Assembly: GCA_964596345.1 (NCBI GenBank)
Contig: CAZQSZ010000001.1
Location: 310,001-374,000, forward strand
Reading direction: 5' to 3'
DNA from: CADEDV01 sp964596345
Lineage (GTDB): Bacteria > Bacteroidota > Bacteroidia > Chitinophagales > Chitinophagaceae
DNA length: 64,000 nt
Shown: positions 35,473 through 43,943 of the stretch, piece after piece
How the letters are laid out: each line of letters opens with the position of its first letter
Numbering within the stretch: position 1 is the stretch's first letter
The notes under the pieces: generated by a model
Told to the model about the DNA's origin: nothing
Seen by the model: only the letters and a program-made list of their open reading frames with translations
The model's database searches: none
Translations under genes and position numbers: made by a program

Positions 35473-37278
35473 ATGAGCCGTCGTACTAAAGCCAGCCTGC
35501 TTATTGCTATTTTATTTTTTTCGTGCAGTATAACACTCTGCTCACAGGAAGCGGCTGCGGTTGATTCCCTTAAAAAAGCATATGAAAAAGCGACTACAGC
35601 AGCGGAGAAAGTAACACTGATGGATGAGCTCAGCCGGGTGATGATGAATGTAAACCCGAAAGAAGCCGACGAATTAGGTAATAAGCTGATCGCTATTGCA
35701 GAAGAATCAAGGGACCGTAAACTGATGTTCAAGGCTTATTTATCCAATGGCACCCGCTGTTCCTATTTTGCTAATCAAAAAGCCTATTCTCAAAAAGCAA
35801 TCGATTTTTATAACAAGGCGCTGGACCTGGCCCGCCAGAACAGGATGGAAGAAGAAGTAGGAGCGGCACAAATGCATTTTTCGGCACTGTACCGGTTAAT
35901 ACCTGATAACGATAAGTCATTATCCTATGCCACCCAGGCGTTCTCCCTGGTTTCCACACTCCGCAATGACAGTCTTAAAGCAGAAGCACATAATATCTAT
36001 GGACAAGCCTACCAGGCCAAAAATGAGAATATACTGGCATTGAGAAATTTTTTAAGTGCTTTGCGGATAGCTGAAGAAATTAAGAACCCTTCCCTGATCC
36101 GGAATTGTTATCAATACCTATCGGGTTTCTATACAGCGATTGAAGATTACGATAAGGCTATTGACTACATGACATTGGCCTATAAAAAACTGGAGGAGAC
36201 CAAAGAAAAAAATGTCGCCTACCAGAAAGTGATCTTCACTAATTACCTGGGTAATTTATTTGCTTATAAAAAGAATTATGATATCGCCATCAGTTATTTT
36301 GAAAAATCGATCCGTATGGCTGATTCGTTGAAATTTTCTACCTTGAAGATACCCGGGTATGTAAGCCTTCTAAACCAGTACCTCCGAATTGACGAGCCCC
36401 AAAAGGCATTAGATTACCTGAATTCCCCTTCGGGCGACAACCTGAAAAAATACCTGAGTAATTTTGGTATGGCCCCTGTAATTGACCAGGCTTATGGAGT
36501 AACGTATACAGGGTTGGGTCGTTTTGATTCTGCAAAAATGTACCTGGAGAAAGCAAAACCCATGTTTGAGAACAGCAGTAATGAAACGAACAAGGTCAAC
36601 TTTTATGCACAACTTGCATCTTTCTATCGTAAATCCGGGGATAAAAAAAATGCAATTGATTATTATCTCAGGGTGAAAGAGATCAGTGAAAAGAATGGGT
36701 TATTGGAAAATATCAAGAGATCGGCCCAATACCTTGATACATTATACCGGCAGTCCGGTGATTTTGTAACAGCTGGTATTTATAACGGGCTTTATTACCA
36801 GTATAAAGACAGCATAGAGACATTAAAGCGGGAAAAGGAACTGACCCAGGTGGAGGCAGCTGACGAACAACAACGCCAGGAGAAAGCAGCCCTTGAGAAA
36901 GAAGAGAAAAAGAGGCAACGTAACAATATTCAATATCTCGCCATTACCATTGGAATTGTGGCTTTATTCATCGGGCTGGTGGTATTAGGTATGTTCAAAG
37001 TATCTGCCACTACCATCAAAATGATCGGTTTTTTTGCTTTCCTGATGTTCTTCGAGTTTATTTTTCTGATCTTCAAAAAGAACATTTATTCCTTTACCAA
37101 TGGAGAACCCTGGAAAGACCTGCTCTTTATGATCGGGCTGGCTGCACTATTATTGCCACTCCATCACTGGCTGGAACATAAAGTGATACATTATCTCACT
37201 TCGCATAACCGGCTTACATCAGCAGGACACCATATAAAAAGAAGACTTTTCAGGCGTACAAAAGAAGGAGAAGAATAG
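35473..37278 (+). CDS. TPR protein with C-terminal membrane domain
   Basis: The 601-residue protein has a signal peptide (about 1-24, ending LCSQ), about seven TPR-like units (about 60-450), a charged coiled coil (about 455-490, ELTQVEAADEQQRQEKAALEKEEKKRQRNN) and three hydrophobic segments (about 493-515, 522-540, 555-570) before a basic tail. It resembles the TPR sensors that carry histidine kinase or LuxR output, but no kinase follows; the C-terminus ends in the basic tail. It could be an orphan sensor or a scaffold. It is preceded by gldD (76 bases) and followed by the DUF3109 gene. Confidence 0.8.
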   Translation: MSRRTKASLLIAILFFSCSITLCSQEAAAVDSLKKAYEKATTAAEKVTLMDELSRVMMNVNPKEADELGNKLIAIAEESRDRKLMFKAYLSNGTRCSYFANQKAYSQKAIDFYNKALDLARQNRMEEEVGAAQMHFSALYRLIPDNDKSLSYATQAFSLVSTLRNDSLKAEAHNIYGQAYQAKNENILALRNFLSALRIAEEIKNPSLIRNCYQYLSGFYTAIEDYDKAIDYMTLAYKKLEETKEKNVAYQKVIFTNYLGNLFAYKKNYDIAISYFEKSIRMADSLKFSTLKIPGYVSLLNQYLRIDEPQKALDYLNSPSGDNLKKYLSNFGMAPVIDQAYGVTYTGLGRFDSAKMYLEKAKPMFENSSNETNKVNFYAQLASFYRKSGDKKNAIDYYLRVKEISEKNGLLENIKRSAQYLDTLYRQSGDFVTAGIYNGLYYQYKDSIETLKREKELTQVEAADEQQRQEKAALEKEEKKRQRNNIQYLAITIGIVALFIGLVVLGMFKVSATTIKMIGFFAFLMFFEFIFLIFKKNIYSFTNGEPWKDLLFMIGLAALLLPLHHWLEHKVIHYLTSHNRLTSAGHHIKRRLFRRTKEGEE

Positions 37279-37312
37279 TACAGGACTTACCTTTGCAGGA
37301 AAATAATGAGGT

Positions 37313-37915
37313 TTGATAGTCATTGATAAGATATTGATCAGCGAAGACGTTATTGACAAGAAATTTGTCTGTGACCTTAGTAAATGTAAAGGGGGCTGCT
37401 GCGAGGATGGGGCAGCCGGTGCTCCTTTGAGTAAAGAAGAGTTGCAATTGGTGACAGACTTGTATGAAAAAGTGAAACCCTACCTGGCCAAAGATGCGAT
37501 TGCCGAGATTGAGAAGAAAGGGAAATATGTGTATGACACGGAATTTGAATGGGTAACTCCGACATTGGACAGTGATCATGAAATATGTGTGTATGGTATC
37601 CGCGGTGAGAATGGGATCATCAAATGTGCGTTTGAACAGGCTTATAACGATGGTGTGATTCCCTGGAAAAAACCAATCAGTTGCCATCTTTATCCCATTA
37701 TTGCCAAAAAAGGGAAGCATGGGGATTACGAAAGAGTGAATTATGAACCAAGAGAAACCATGTGCAGCCCGGCTTGTGCATTGGGCGAAAAGCTGAAAGT
37801 TCCGGTGTATCAATTTCTGAAAGAGCCGATCATCCGGATGTGGGGAGAAGATTTTTATAATGCACTGGATACAATAGCAAAAGGGGAGTGGGAAGAAATT
37901 GATTTTAAAGAATAA
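37313..37915 (+). CDS. DUF3109 family cysteine-rich protein
   Basis: The 200-residue protein uses a TTG start (MIVIDKILISEDVIDKKFVCDL), which fits the family start. It has an N-terminal CDLSKCKGGCC cluster (Cys20, 25, 29, 30), further Cys in ICVYGIRG and GIIKCAF, and SCHLYPI and CSPACALGEK near the end. The pattern resembles YkgJ-type metal- or cluster-binding proteins. The function is unknown. It is 34 bases behind the TPR gene and 29 bases before the LutB-type gene, so the three may be read together, but the first boundary is unclear. Confidence 0.9.
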   Translation: MIVIDKILISEDVIDKKFVCDLSKCKGGCCEDGAAGAPLSKEELQLVTDLYEKVKPYLAKDAIAEIEKKGKYVYDTEFEWVTPTLDSDHEICVYGIRGENGIIKCAFEQAYNDGVIPWKKPISCHLYPIIAKKGKHGDYERVNYEPRETMCSPACALGEKLKVPVYQFLKEPIIRMWGEDFYNALDTIAKGEWEEIDFKE

Positions 37916-37944
37916 GTTGTCATAAATTATTTAACCCAGTTGTA

Positions 37945-39324
37945 GTGAAAGAAACAGCCGCTGATTTTATTGCAAAGAGTACAATCAAAGCTGCCGATAA
38001 AGAACACCGGCGCAAGATCAATTTTAATATTGGCAGATACAATGCGGTGGTGCCGCAGGGGAAAGAACAATTCACCGATGTGCATTTGGCCCGGGAGAGA
38101 GCTAAAAATATAAAATGGCGGGCTATTGAAACATTGGATAAACAACTTGAAGATTTTGAACTGGCTATCAGCAAACGGGGAGCTAAAGTGATATGGGCGG
38201 AAGATGCACAACAGGCACTGGACGCCATTCAGAAAATATGTGAAGCAAAGAATTGCAAAACCCTGGTGAAGAGTAAAAGTATGGTGACAGAAGAAATTCA
38301 CCTGAATGATTTTTTGGAGAAGATAGGTGTTGAAAGTGTGGAGACCGATCTTGGTGAGTATATTCAACAATTGGATGGTGAGCCTCCCTATCATATTGTT
38401 ACGCCGGCCATGCATAAAAGCAAGGAGGATGTGGCGAAACTCTTTGCAGAGAAATTAGGAACCGATCCCAAAGCAACACCGCAGCAGTTAACGCTGACGG
38501 CCAGGAAGATTTTACGGAATAAATATGTACAGGCTGAGATCGGGGTAACCGGCGCTAATTTTATCATTTCTGATATCGGGGCTATTGCTGTTACAGAGAA
38601 TGAAGGAAATGCCAGGTTGAGTTGTGCGTTTCCTAAAACACATATTGTAATTGCAGGGATTGAGAAAGTGATCCCTTCCCTGCATGACCTGGCTTTGTTC
38701 TGGCCGTTACTTTCTACGTTTGGAACCGGACAAAAAGTAACAGTATATAATACGATCGTTACCGGTCCAAGGCAAGACAACGAAACAGATGGCCCGGAGG
38801 AAATGTATGTCATACTGCTGGATAACGGACGTACAAATATCCTGGCCAATGAAAAACAACGGGAAAGTTTATACTGCATCCGGTGCGGTGCCTGCCTGAA
38901 TGCCTGCCCGGTTTATAAAAATATTGGTGGTCATGCCTATGGTGCTACCTACAGTGGCCCGATCGGCTCGGTGATCACGCCACACCTTAAAGGAATGGAA
39001 GAATGGAAACACCTCAGTCATGCTTCTTCTCTTTGCGGTAATTGCACAGAAGTGTGTGCGGTGAAAATCAATCTCCACGAATTACTTTTAGAAAACCGCC
39101 ATGAAGCAGCACAGGAAGGATATGCAGCTTTTGCTGAAAAAATGATCTGGAAAGGCTGGAAGATGGCGATGCTGCGCAGGAGCTGGATGAATATGGCTAA
39201 CGGGAATATGAAAACAAAACTGATCAATAAAATAGCCAGCTCCTGGACCTCGCACCGGGGCAAACTGGAATTCCCGCAAAAATCATTCAATCAGCAATGG
39301 AAAGAAAAATCCGGCAACAAGTGA
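37945..39324 (+). CDS. lutB: LutB/LldF-type iron-sulfur protein
   Basis: The 459-residue protein starts at a GTG. The N-terminal LUD domain (about 60-290) is followed by ferredoxin-type clusters: CIRCGACLNACPVY near residue 311 and CGNCTEVCAVKI near 364. LutB works with LutA and LutC to oxidise L-lactate in the cytosol and pass electrons on. Here lutA and lutC are absent on both sides, so either the partners are elsewhere or the protein has another electron-carrier role. It follows DUF3109 by 29 bases and is separated from the methyltransferase by 14 bases. Confidence 0.93.
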   Translation: MKETAADFIAKSTIKAADKEHRRKINFNIGRYNAVVPQGKEQFTDVHLARERAKNIKWRAIETLDKQLEDFELAISKRGAKVIWAEDAQQALDAIQKICEAKNCKTLVKSKSMVTEEIHLNDFLEKIGVESVETDLGEYIQQLDGEPPYHIVTPAMHKSKEDVAKLFAEKLGTDPKATPQQLTLTARKILRNKYVQAEIGVTGANFIISDIGAIAVTENEGNARLSCAFPKTHIVIAGIEKVIPSLHDLALFWPLLSTFGTGQKVTVYNTIVTGPRQDNETDGPEEMYVILLDNGRTNILANEKQRESLYCIRCGACLNACPVYKNIGGHAYGATYSGPIGSVITPHLKGMEEWKHLSHASSLCGNCTEVCAVKINLHELLLENRHEAAQEGYAAFAEKMIWKGWKMAMLRRSWMNMANGNMKTKLINKIASSWTSHRGKLEFPQKSFNQQWKEKSGNK

Positions 39325-39338
39325 TCTAGTTGCAACCG

Positions 39339-40040
39339 ATGATGAATAACCAGGTCAGCTATTATAATCGTTTTGGTAAGCAGTTTGGACAAAGTATACT
39401 GGATTGCCCGGAACCTGCAGTATGGACAACTGATTACGCAGAAAAAGGCAGGGTGTACAGGGAAATGGTGATTCGTGTAGCGCAGCAACAAACATTAATC
39501 ACAGACTGGTTTACAAAGGAAGAACCTATCCTGGATATCGGTTGTGGATTTGGCCGCCAGGCATTTTTACTGGCACAACTGGGTTTCAGCGTTACAGGAA
39601 CTGATACCAGTGATGTATTTATTGACATTGCAGGGAAATTATTTGATAAATACGGCTATAAAGGGCAGTTTTATTGTATTGATCTTTTGAAAGGAGAAAA
39701 GCCGGCCGGATCTTTTCAACAACTTTTATTACTGGATGTACTTGAACATATCAAACCCTTTCAGCGGAGGAGATTTATAGAACAGATTTTTCAACTGGCG
39801 GGACCGGGTGCAATACTCATCATCTCTTTACCCCATGTGAAGAAACGACTCAGTTCACAGGTAAATAACAGGGTCAGGAAGGAGATAACTCAACATATTG
39901 CTTATTTTACCGGTAAGGAAGAACATCCTTATCCCATCCCGCTGAAAAGAAACATCCTGGAATATATACAGGGTTTATTCAGAATTGAAGCAGAATTGAT
40001 CTCCCCGGAAACAGATTATTATATTCTAAGAAAAGTATAG
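39339..40040 (+). CDS. Class I SAM-dependent methyltransferase
   Basis: From the ATG at 39339 the product is 233 residues. The SAM-binding motif I is ILDIGCGFGRQAFLL (about 66-80), with GTDTSD behind it and LLLLDVLEHIKP as motif for the acidic strand. The C-terminal region is rich in basic residues. The target is unknown. A TTG three codons upstream is possible. It is 2 bases before the polysaccharide deacetylase-like gene (stop at 40040, start 40043), so they are probably translated together. Confidence 0.92.
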   Translation: MMNNQVSYYNRFGKQFGQSILDCPEPAVWTTDYAEKGRVYREMVIRVAQQQTLITDWFTKEEPILDIGCGFGRQAFLLAQLGFSVTGTDTSDVFIDIAGKLFDKYGYKGQFYCIDLLKGEKPAGSFQQLLLLDVLEHIKPFQRRRFIEQIFQLAGPGAILIISLPHVKKRLSSQVNNRVRKEITQHIAYFTGKEEHPYPIPLKRNILEYIQGLFRIEAELISPETDYYILRKV

Positions 40041-40042
40041 GC

Positions 40043-41344
40043 GTGCTGGTTTACACTTCGCATATTAACAACAGGATCCGGTATATCATGGATTTTACCG
40101 GTATCGAAGTTACCGGTCAGCCGTTTGCCATAACAGACGCTATTGACGTCTTTAAAAATTTTAATGGTCCAAAGATCAATTACAGTAACGAACCTGTTGC
40201 TACAGGTGAATACCAGATAAAGCCACACTCCCTGTTAACCGGGAAAGGAATTCTAACGCAGTCAATTACTGTTTTTGAGGTGAATGGAACAAAAGCATTT
40301 TTTAAGACTGAAGGAGATTTTCCATTTGATATTTTCGCCGCCATATTTTACCTGCTCAGCCGCTATGAAGAATATTTGCCACACCGGAAAGATACATACG
40401 GCCGCTATGCACATGAAAATTCATTGGCATTCCGAGAAAACTTCCTGGCTGTTCCATTGGTGAATAAATGGCTGTTGACTTTTAAAGAATCACTGCAAAG
40501 TGTGTTTCCTTCTTTCAGAACCCGGGAACATTTTTTTTCTTTTTTGCCAACATATGATATTGATGAAGCGTACTCCTATAAATATAAAGGCTGGTTCCGA
40601 ACAGCCGGTGCGGTAGCCAAAGCCATGCTCCATGGAAGCTGGGATAAAGTTGCTGAGCGAAGAAAAGTAGTGAAAGGCGATTTGCAGGATCCTTATGATT
40701 CGTATGCGTGGATGGATACTTTGCATAAACAGTACCAATTGCACCCACGATATTTTTTCCTGGTAGCTCAGCGGGTGGCTAAATATGACAGAAATATTTT
40801 GCCTGATAAAGCTGCGTTTAAGTCAATGGTAAGGCAACATGCCGGTAAATATGCTATTGGTATTCATCCTTCCTGGCAAAGTGGTGATGATCCTTCACTG
40901 ATCAAAAAGGAAATTACTCTGTTGGAAAATTTGACGGGAACTAAAATCAGTTCATCCCGGCAACATTTTATAAGGCTAACATTGCCGCAAACATTTCGAT
41001 ACCTGGTCGAAGCTGGTATCAAAGAAGATTTTTCGATGGGCTATGGAAGTATTAATGGATTCCGGGCATCAGTGGCCTCTCCGTTTTACTGGTATGATCT
41101 TGAAAGGGAAGAAAAGACTGGATTACTTCTTTACCCTTTCTGTTATATGGATGCCAATTCATTTTTTGAACAAAAGTATTCGGCACAGGAAGCATTGGAA
41201 GAAATGCGCAGGTATTATTTAGCTGTGAAAGAAGTAGATGGATTATTGATTACCCTCTGGCACAATACTTTCCTGGGAACAGATAGCTTGTTCAAGGGTT
41301 GGAGAGAAATCTACGAACAATTTATCAGGGAAGTAACAGCTTAA
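40043..41344 (+). CDS. Polysaccharide deacetylase-like protein with DUF7033-type N-terminus
   Basis: The 433-residue protein (GTG start) has an N-terminal segment (about 10-170) seen with this deacetylase group, followed by a divergent NodB-homology region: TYDIDEAYSYKYKG (about 172-185), GIHPSWQ (about 273), SMGYGSINGFRASVASPFYWYDL (about 333-355). The DxxD-like start and HPSW keep parts of the metal and catalytic motifs; one cannot be sure of activity. It probably acts on a surface polysaccharide or peptidoglycan-like polymer. It has no signal peptide in the frame shown. It is coupled to the methyltransferase upstream and is convergent with the EamA permease. Confidence 0.88.
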   Translation: MLVYTSHINNRIRYIMDFTGIEVTGQPFAITDAIDVFKNFNGPKINYSNEPVATGEYQIKPHSLLTGKGILTQSITVFEVNGTKAFFKTEGDFPFDIFAAIFYLLSRYEEYLPHRKDTYGRYAHENSLAFRENFLAVPLVNKWLLTFKESLQSVFPSFRTREHFFSFLPTYDIDEAYSYKYKGWFRTAGAVAKAMLHGSWDKVAERRKVVKGDLQDPYDSYAWMDTLHKQYQLHPRYFFLVAQRVAKYDRNILPDKAAFKSMVRQHAGKYAIGIHPSWQSGDDPSLIKKEITLLENLTGTKISSSRQHFIRLTLPQTFRYLVEAGIKEDFSMGYGSINGFRASVASPFYWYDLEREEKTGLLLYPFCYMDANSFFEQKYSAQEALEEMRRYYLAVKEVDGLLITLWHNTFLGTDSLFKGWREIYEQFIREVTA

Positions 41345-42357
41345 ATTCCCTCAGCCTCTGGTTGCTCCGGGGCAGGAATAGCTTTGAATGCTTTATTCAC
41401 AAGATAAACTCCCAATAAGGTGACCAGGCCACCAACAACTATAAATATCGTCAGGTCTTCCCGGAACAATAAGGCTCCCAGCAAAACAGCCACCATCGGG
41501 TTGATGTAGGCATAGATGGATGTTTGTTCAGTGGGAAGATGTTGCAAGGCATATAAATAAGCTATGAAAGCAAGCAGCGATCCAAAAACGACAAGATAGG
41601 CAATTGCTGCCCATGATTGCCAGGGAATGGCCGTTAATGCCACGGCTCTGCCGGTTGCGGAGGAAAAAGAATACAATACAATTGCACTGATGATCATCTG
41701 CAGACCAAGACTGAAATAGGGATTAAAATTCAGGGCTTGTTTTTTAGTGTACAAAGTGGCAAATGCCCAGGTCCAGGTGGCAATGACAGATAATAAAATA
41801 CCCCAGCGAAATTCAGGATCTAAAAAATCATGCAGGTGGTCATAAAAGATGATACAAACGCCACCAAAACCCAGCAATAAACCCAGGATTGCCTTCACAG
41901 GAATTTTTTCTTTGGAAATAAATAAACCAATGACAACGATCCATAATGGAAAGATGGCCCCGATGATGGCACCCAGCCCTGCAGAAATCTTGTATTGTAA
42001 GGCAAGGGTACTGAGCCCGTTACTGAGCATAAAGTTTAAAAAACTTAAAACCAGTATCGGTATCCATTCTTTTCCCTTTGGAAGTGCGGCCCCTTTTATG
42101 AGGAAGAAGCTGACATAGCATAATCCACCGATAAACTGCCGGATCGCTGCCATTTGCAGGCCGTCAGGAATGTGTTTCACTCCTTCCTTGGAAGCGATCC
42201 AGGTAGTACCCCAGAAGAAACAAACCAGTGCCAGTGCAAAAATGGCTTTACTCCTGGTTCCTTTTTTCCGGATGGTCAAAGGATTAAAGACTGATAATTT
42301 CTTTAAAGAATCAGCAGAGGATTGGACAATGGTTTTATGAAAATCAAAGATGTTCAT
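41341..42357 (-). CDS. EamA-family (drug/metabolite) transporter
   Basis: The 338-residue protein has ten membrane helices in two EamA repeats (about 40-165 and 190-325); FFWGTTWIASKEG near residue 48 is the usual first-repeat start. The first 35 residues before the membrane part are a cytosolic extension. It probably exports a metabolite. Its ATG overlaps the purH stop by one base (TAATG on the minus strand), so it is coupled to purH. The stop overlaps the stop of the deacetylase gene (convergent, 4 bases). Confidence 0.92.
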   Translation of the reverse strand: MNIFDFHKTIVQSSADSLKKLSVFNPLTIRKKGTRSKAIFALALVCFFWGTTWIASKEGVKHIPDGLQMAAIRQFIGGLCYVSFFLIKGAALPKGKEWIPILVLSFLNFMLSNGLSTLALQYKISAGLGAIIGAIFPLWIVVIGLFISKEKIPVKAILGLLLGFGGVCIIFYDHLHDFLDPEFRWGILLSVIATWTWAFATLYTKKQALNFNPYFSLGLQMIISAIVLYSFSSATGRAVALTAIPWQSWAAIAYLVVFGSLLAFIAYLYALQHLPTEQTSIYAYINPMVAVLLGALLFREDLTIFIVVGGLVTLLGVYLVNKAFKAIPAPEQPEAEGI

Positions 42358-43862
42358 TAATGTTTAAAATGACGCATACCGGTTATGATCATCGCCAGGT
42401 TATGATCTTTACAATATTCAATGGAATCATTATCTCTTATAGAACCACCGGGCTGGATAAAGCAGGTAATGCCTGCCTCATGCCCCAGTTTCACACAATC
42501 ATCAAACGGGAAGAAGGCATCACTCGCCATTACAGCACCATGCAGGTCAAATTTGAATTGCTTGGCCTTGTCAATGGCCTGGGTAAGTGAATCAATACGG
42601 CTTGTTTGCCCGCAGCCTTTTCCAATCAGTTGTTTATTCTTTACTAAAGCAATGGCATTTGATTTTAAATGTTTACAGACCAGGTTGGCAAATAGCAGGT
42701 CTTGTTTCTCTGTTTCTGTCACCGTTCTTTTGACCGTGCCGGTCCATTCGCTGAAATTGCCTTCATCAATGCCTTGTGCTAACACTCCGTTCAGTACAGA
42801 CTTGTACTGAACCTTTCCCGATGGCTGTGCTATTAATTGTAACAGGATCCTGTTTTTCTTGGATTTCAATACTGCCAGTGCCTCATCATCATAGGCGGGT
42901 GCAATCAACACTTCAAAGAATATTTCGTTGATCGCCTCTGCTGTGTTTTTATCAATGGTGCCGTTACAAACCAATACACCACCAAATGCGCTGGTAGGAT
43001 CACCGGCCAATGCTGCATCCCAGCTTTCCTTTACAGAAACTCTTTGTGCTATCCCGCAAACATTGGTATGTTTTATAATAGCAAAAGTAGTATCGCTGAA
43101 CTCTTTGATCAGCTGCAATGCAGCGTCAACATCCACCAGGTTATTATAGGAAAGTTCTTTTCCATTCAACTGGTTGAAAAGTTCATCCAGATTGCCATAG
43201 AATACACCTGACTGGTGCGGGTTCTCACCATACCGCATTGTTTTTTGTGGTTTATTGAAAGGGGTTTCTATTGTGGTCTTGTGAAAATAGTTAGAGATAG
43301 CGGTATCATATGCAGTGCATACATCAAATGCTTTGATAGCATAAGCTCTTCTTTGTTCAAGTGAGGTTGCTCCCTGCTGGGCAGCAAGCAGGTTTGAAAA
43401 CTCTTCATAATCCGCTTTTCGTGCAACTACAACAACATCATTAAAATTCTTGGCGGCACCACGGATCATGGAAGGACCGCCGATGTCTATTTTTTCAATG
43501 ATTGCTTTTTCATCCGTAGTGGAAGCTACAGTTTCTTCAAACGGGTAAAGGTCAACGATCACCAGGTCAATCTCGGGAATATTATACTGTTTCATTTCCT
43601 GCACATGTGTCTGGTCATCTCTTTTACCAAGAATGCCGCCAAAAACGGAGGGATGTAATGTTTTTACCCTGCCTCCCAGTATTGAAGGGTAGCTGGTCAG
43701 GTTTTCAACCGGTATAACTTTTGCGCCAAGACTTTCTATGAAAGTTTGTGTGCCGCCGGTGGAATAAATCGTGACACCGAGCTCAGACAGTTGTTTGATA
43801 ATGGTTTCCAGCCCGTCTTTGTAAAAAACAGAAATAAGAGCCGATTGAATCTTTTTATTCAT
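42357..43862 (-). CDS. purH: Bifunctional AICAR formyltransferase/IMP cyclohydrolase
   Basis: The 501-residue protein carries an N-terminal MGS/IMP cyclohydrolase domain (about 1-190, STGGTQTFIESLGAKVIPVENLTSYPSILGGRVKTLHP) and a C-terminal AICAR transformylase domain (about 200-501). The latter contains RYGENPHQSG and the catalytic IKHTNVCGIA (usually KHxNPCG). It catalyses the last two steps of purine synthesis. The next gene on the strand is the EamA permease, overlapping by 1 base; no other pur gene is near. Confidence 0.97.
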   Translation of the reverse strand: MNKKIQSALISVFYKDGLETIIKQLSELGVTIYSTGGTQTFIESLGAKVIPVENLTSYPSILGGRVKTLHPSVFGGILGKRDDQTHVQEMKQYNIPEIDLVIVDLYPFEETVASTTDEKAIIEKIDIGGPSMIRGAAKNFNDVVVVARKADYEEFSNLLAAQQGATSLEQRRAYAIKAFDVCTAYDTAISNYFHKTTIETPFNKPQKTMRYGENPHQSGVFYGNLDELFNQLNGKELSYNNLVDVDAALQLIKEFSDTTFAIIKHTNVCGIAQRVSVKESWDAALAGDPTSAFGGVLVCNGTIDKNTAEAINEIFFEVLIAPAYDDEALAVLKSKKNRILLQLIAQPSGKVQYKSVLNGVLAQGIDEGNFSEWTGTVKRTVTETEKQDLLFANLVCKHLKSNAIALVKNKQLIGKGCGQTSRIDSLTQAIDKAKQFKFDLHGAVMASDAFFPFDDCVKLGHEAGITCFIQPGGSIRDNDSIEYCKDHNLAMIITGMRHFKH

Positions 43863-43943
43863 AAAAATTTAAGTTGAAGGCAGGCGGATCGCCAGGGAGC
43901 CATACCATCATTACAATTTCGGCAGGCAGGCCGCAAAGGTAAG

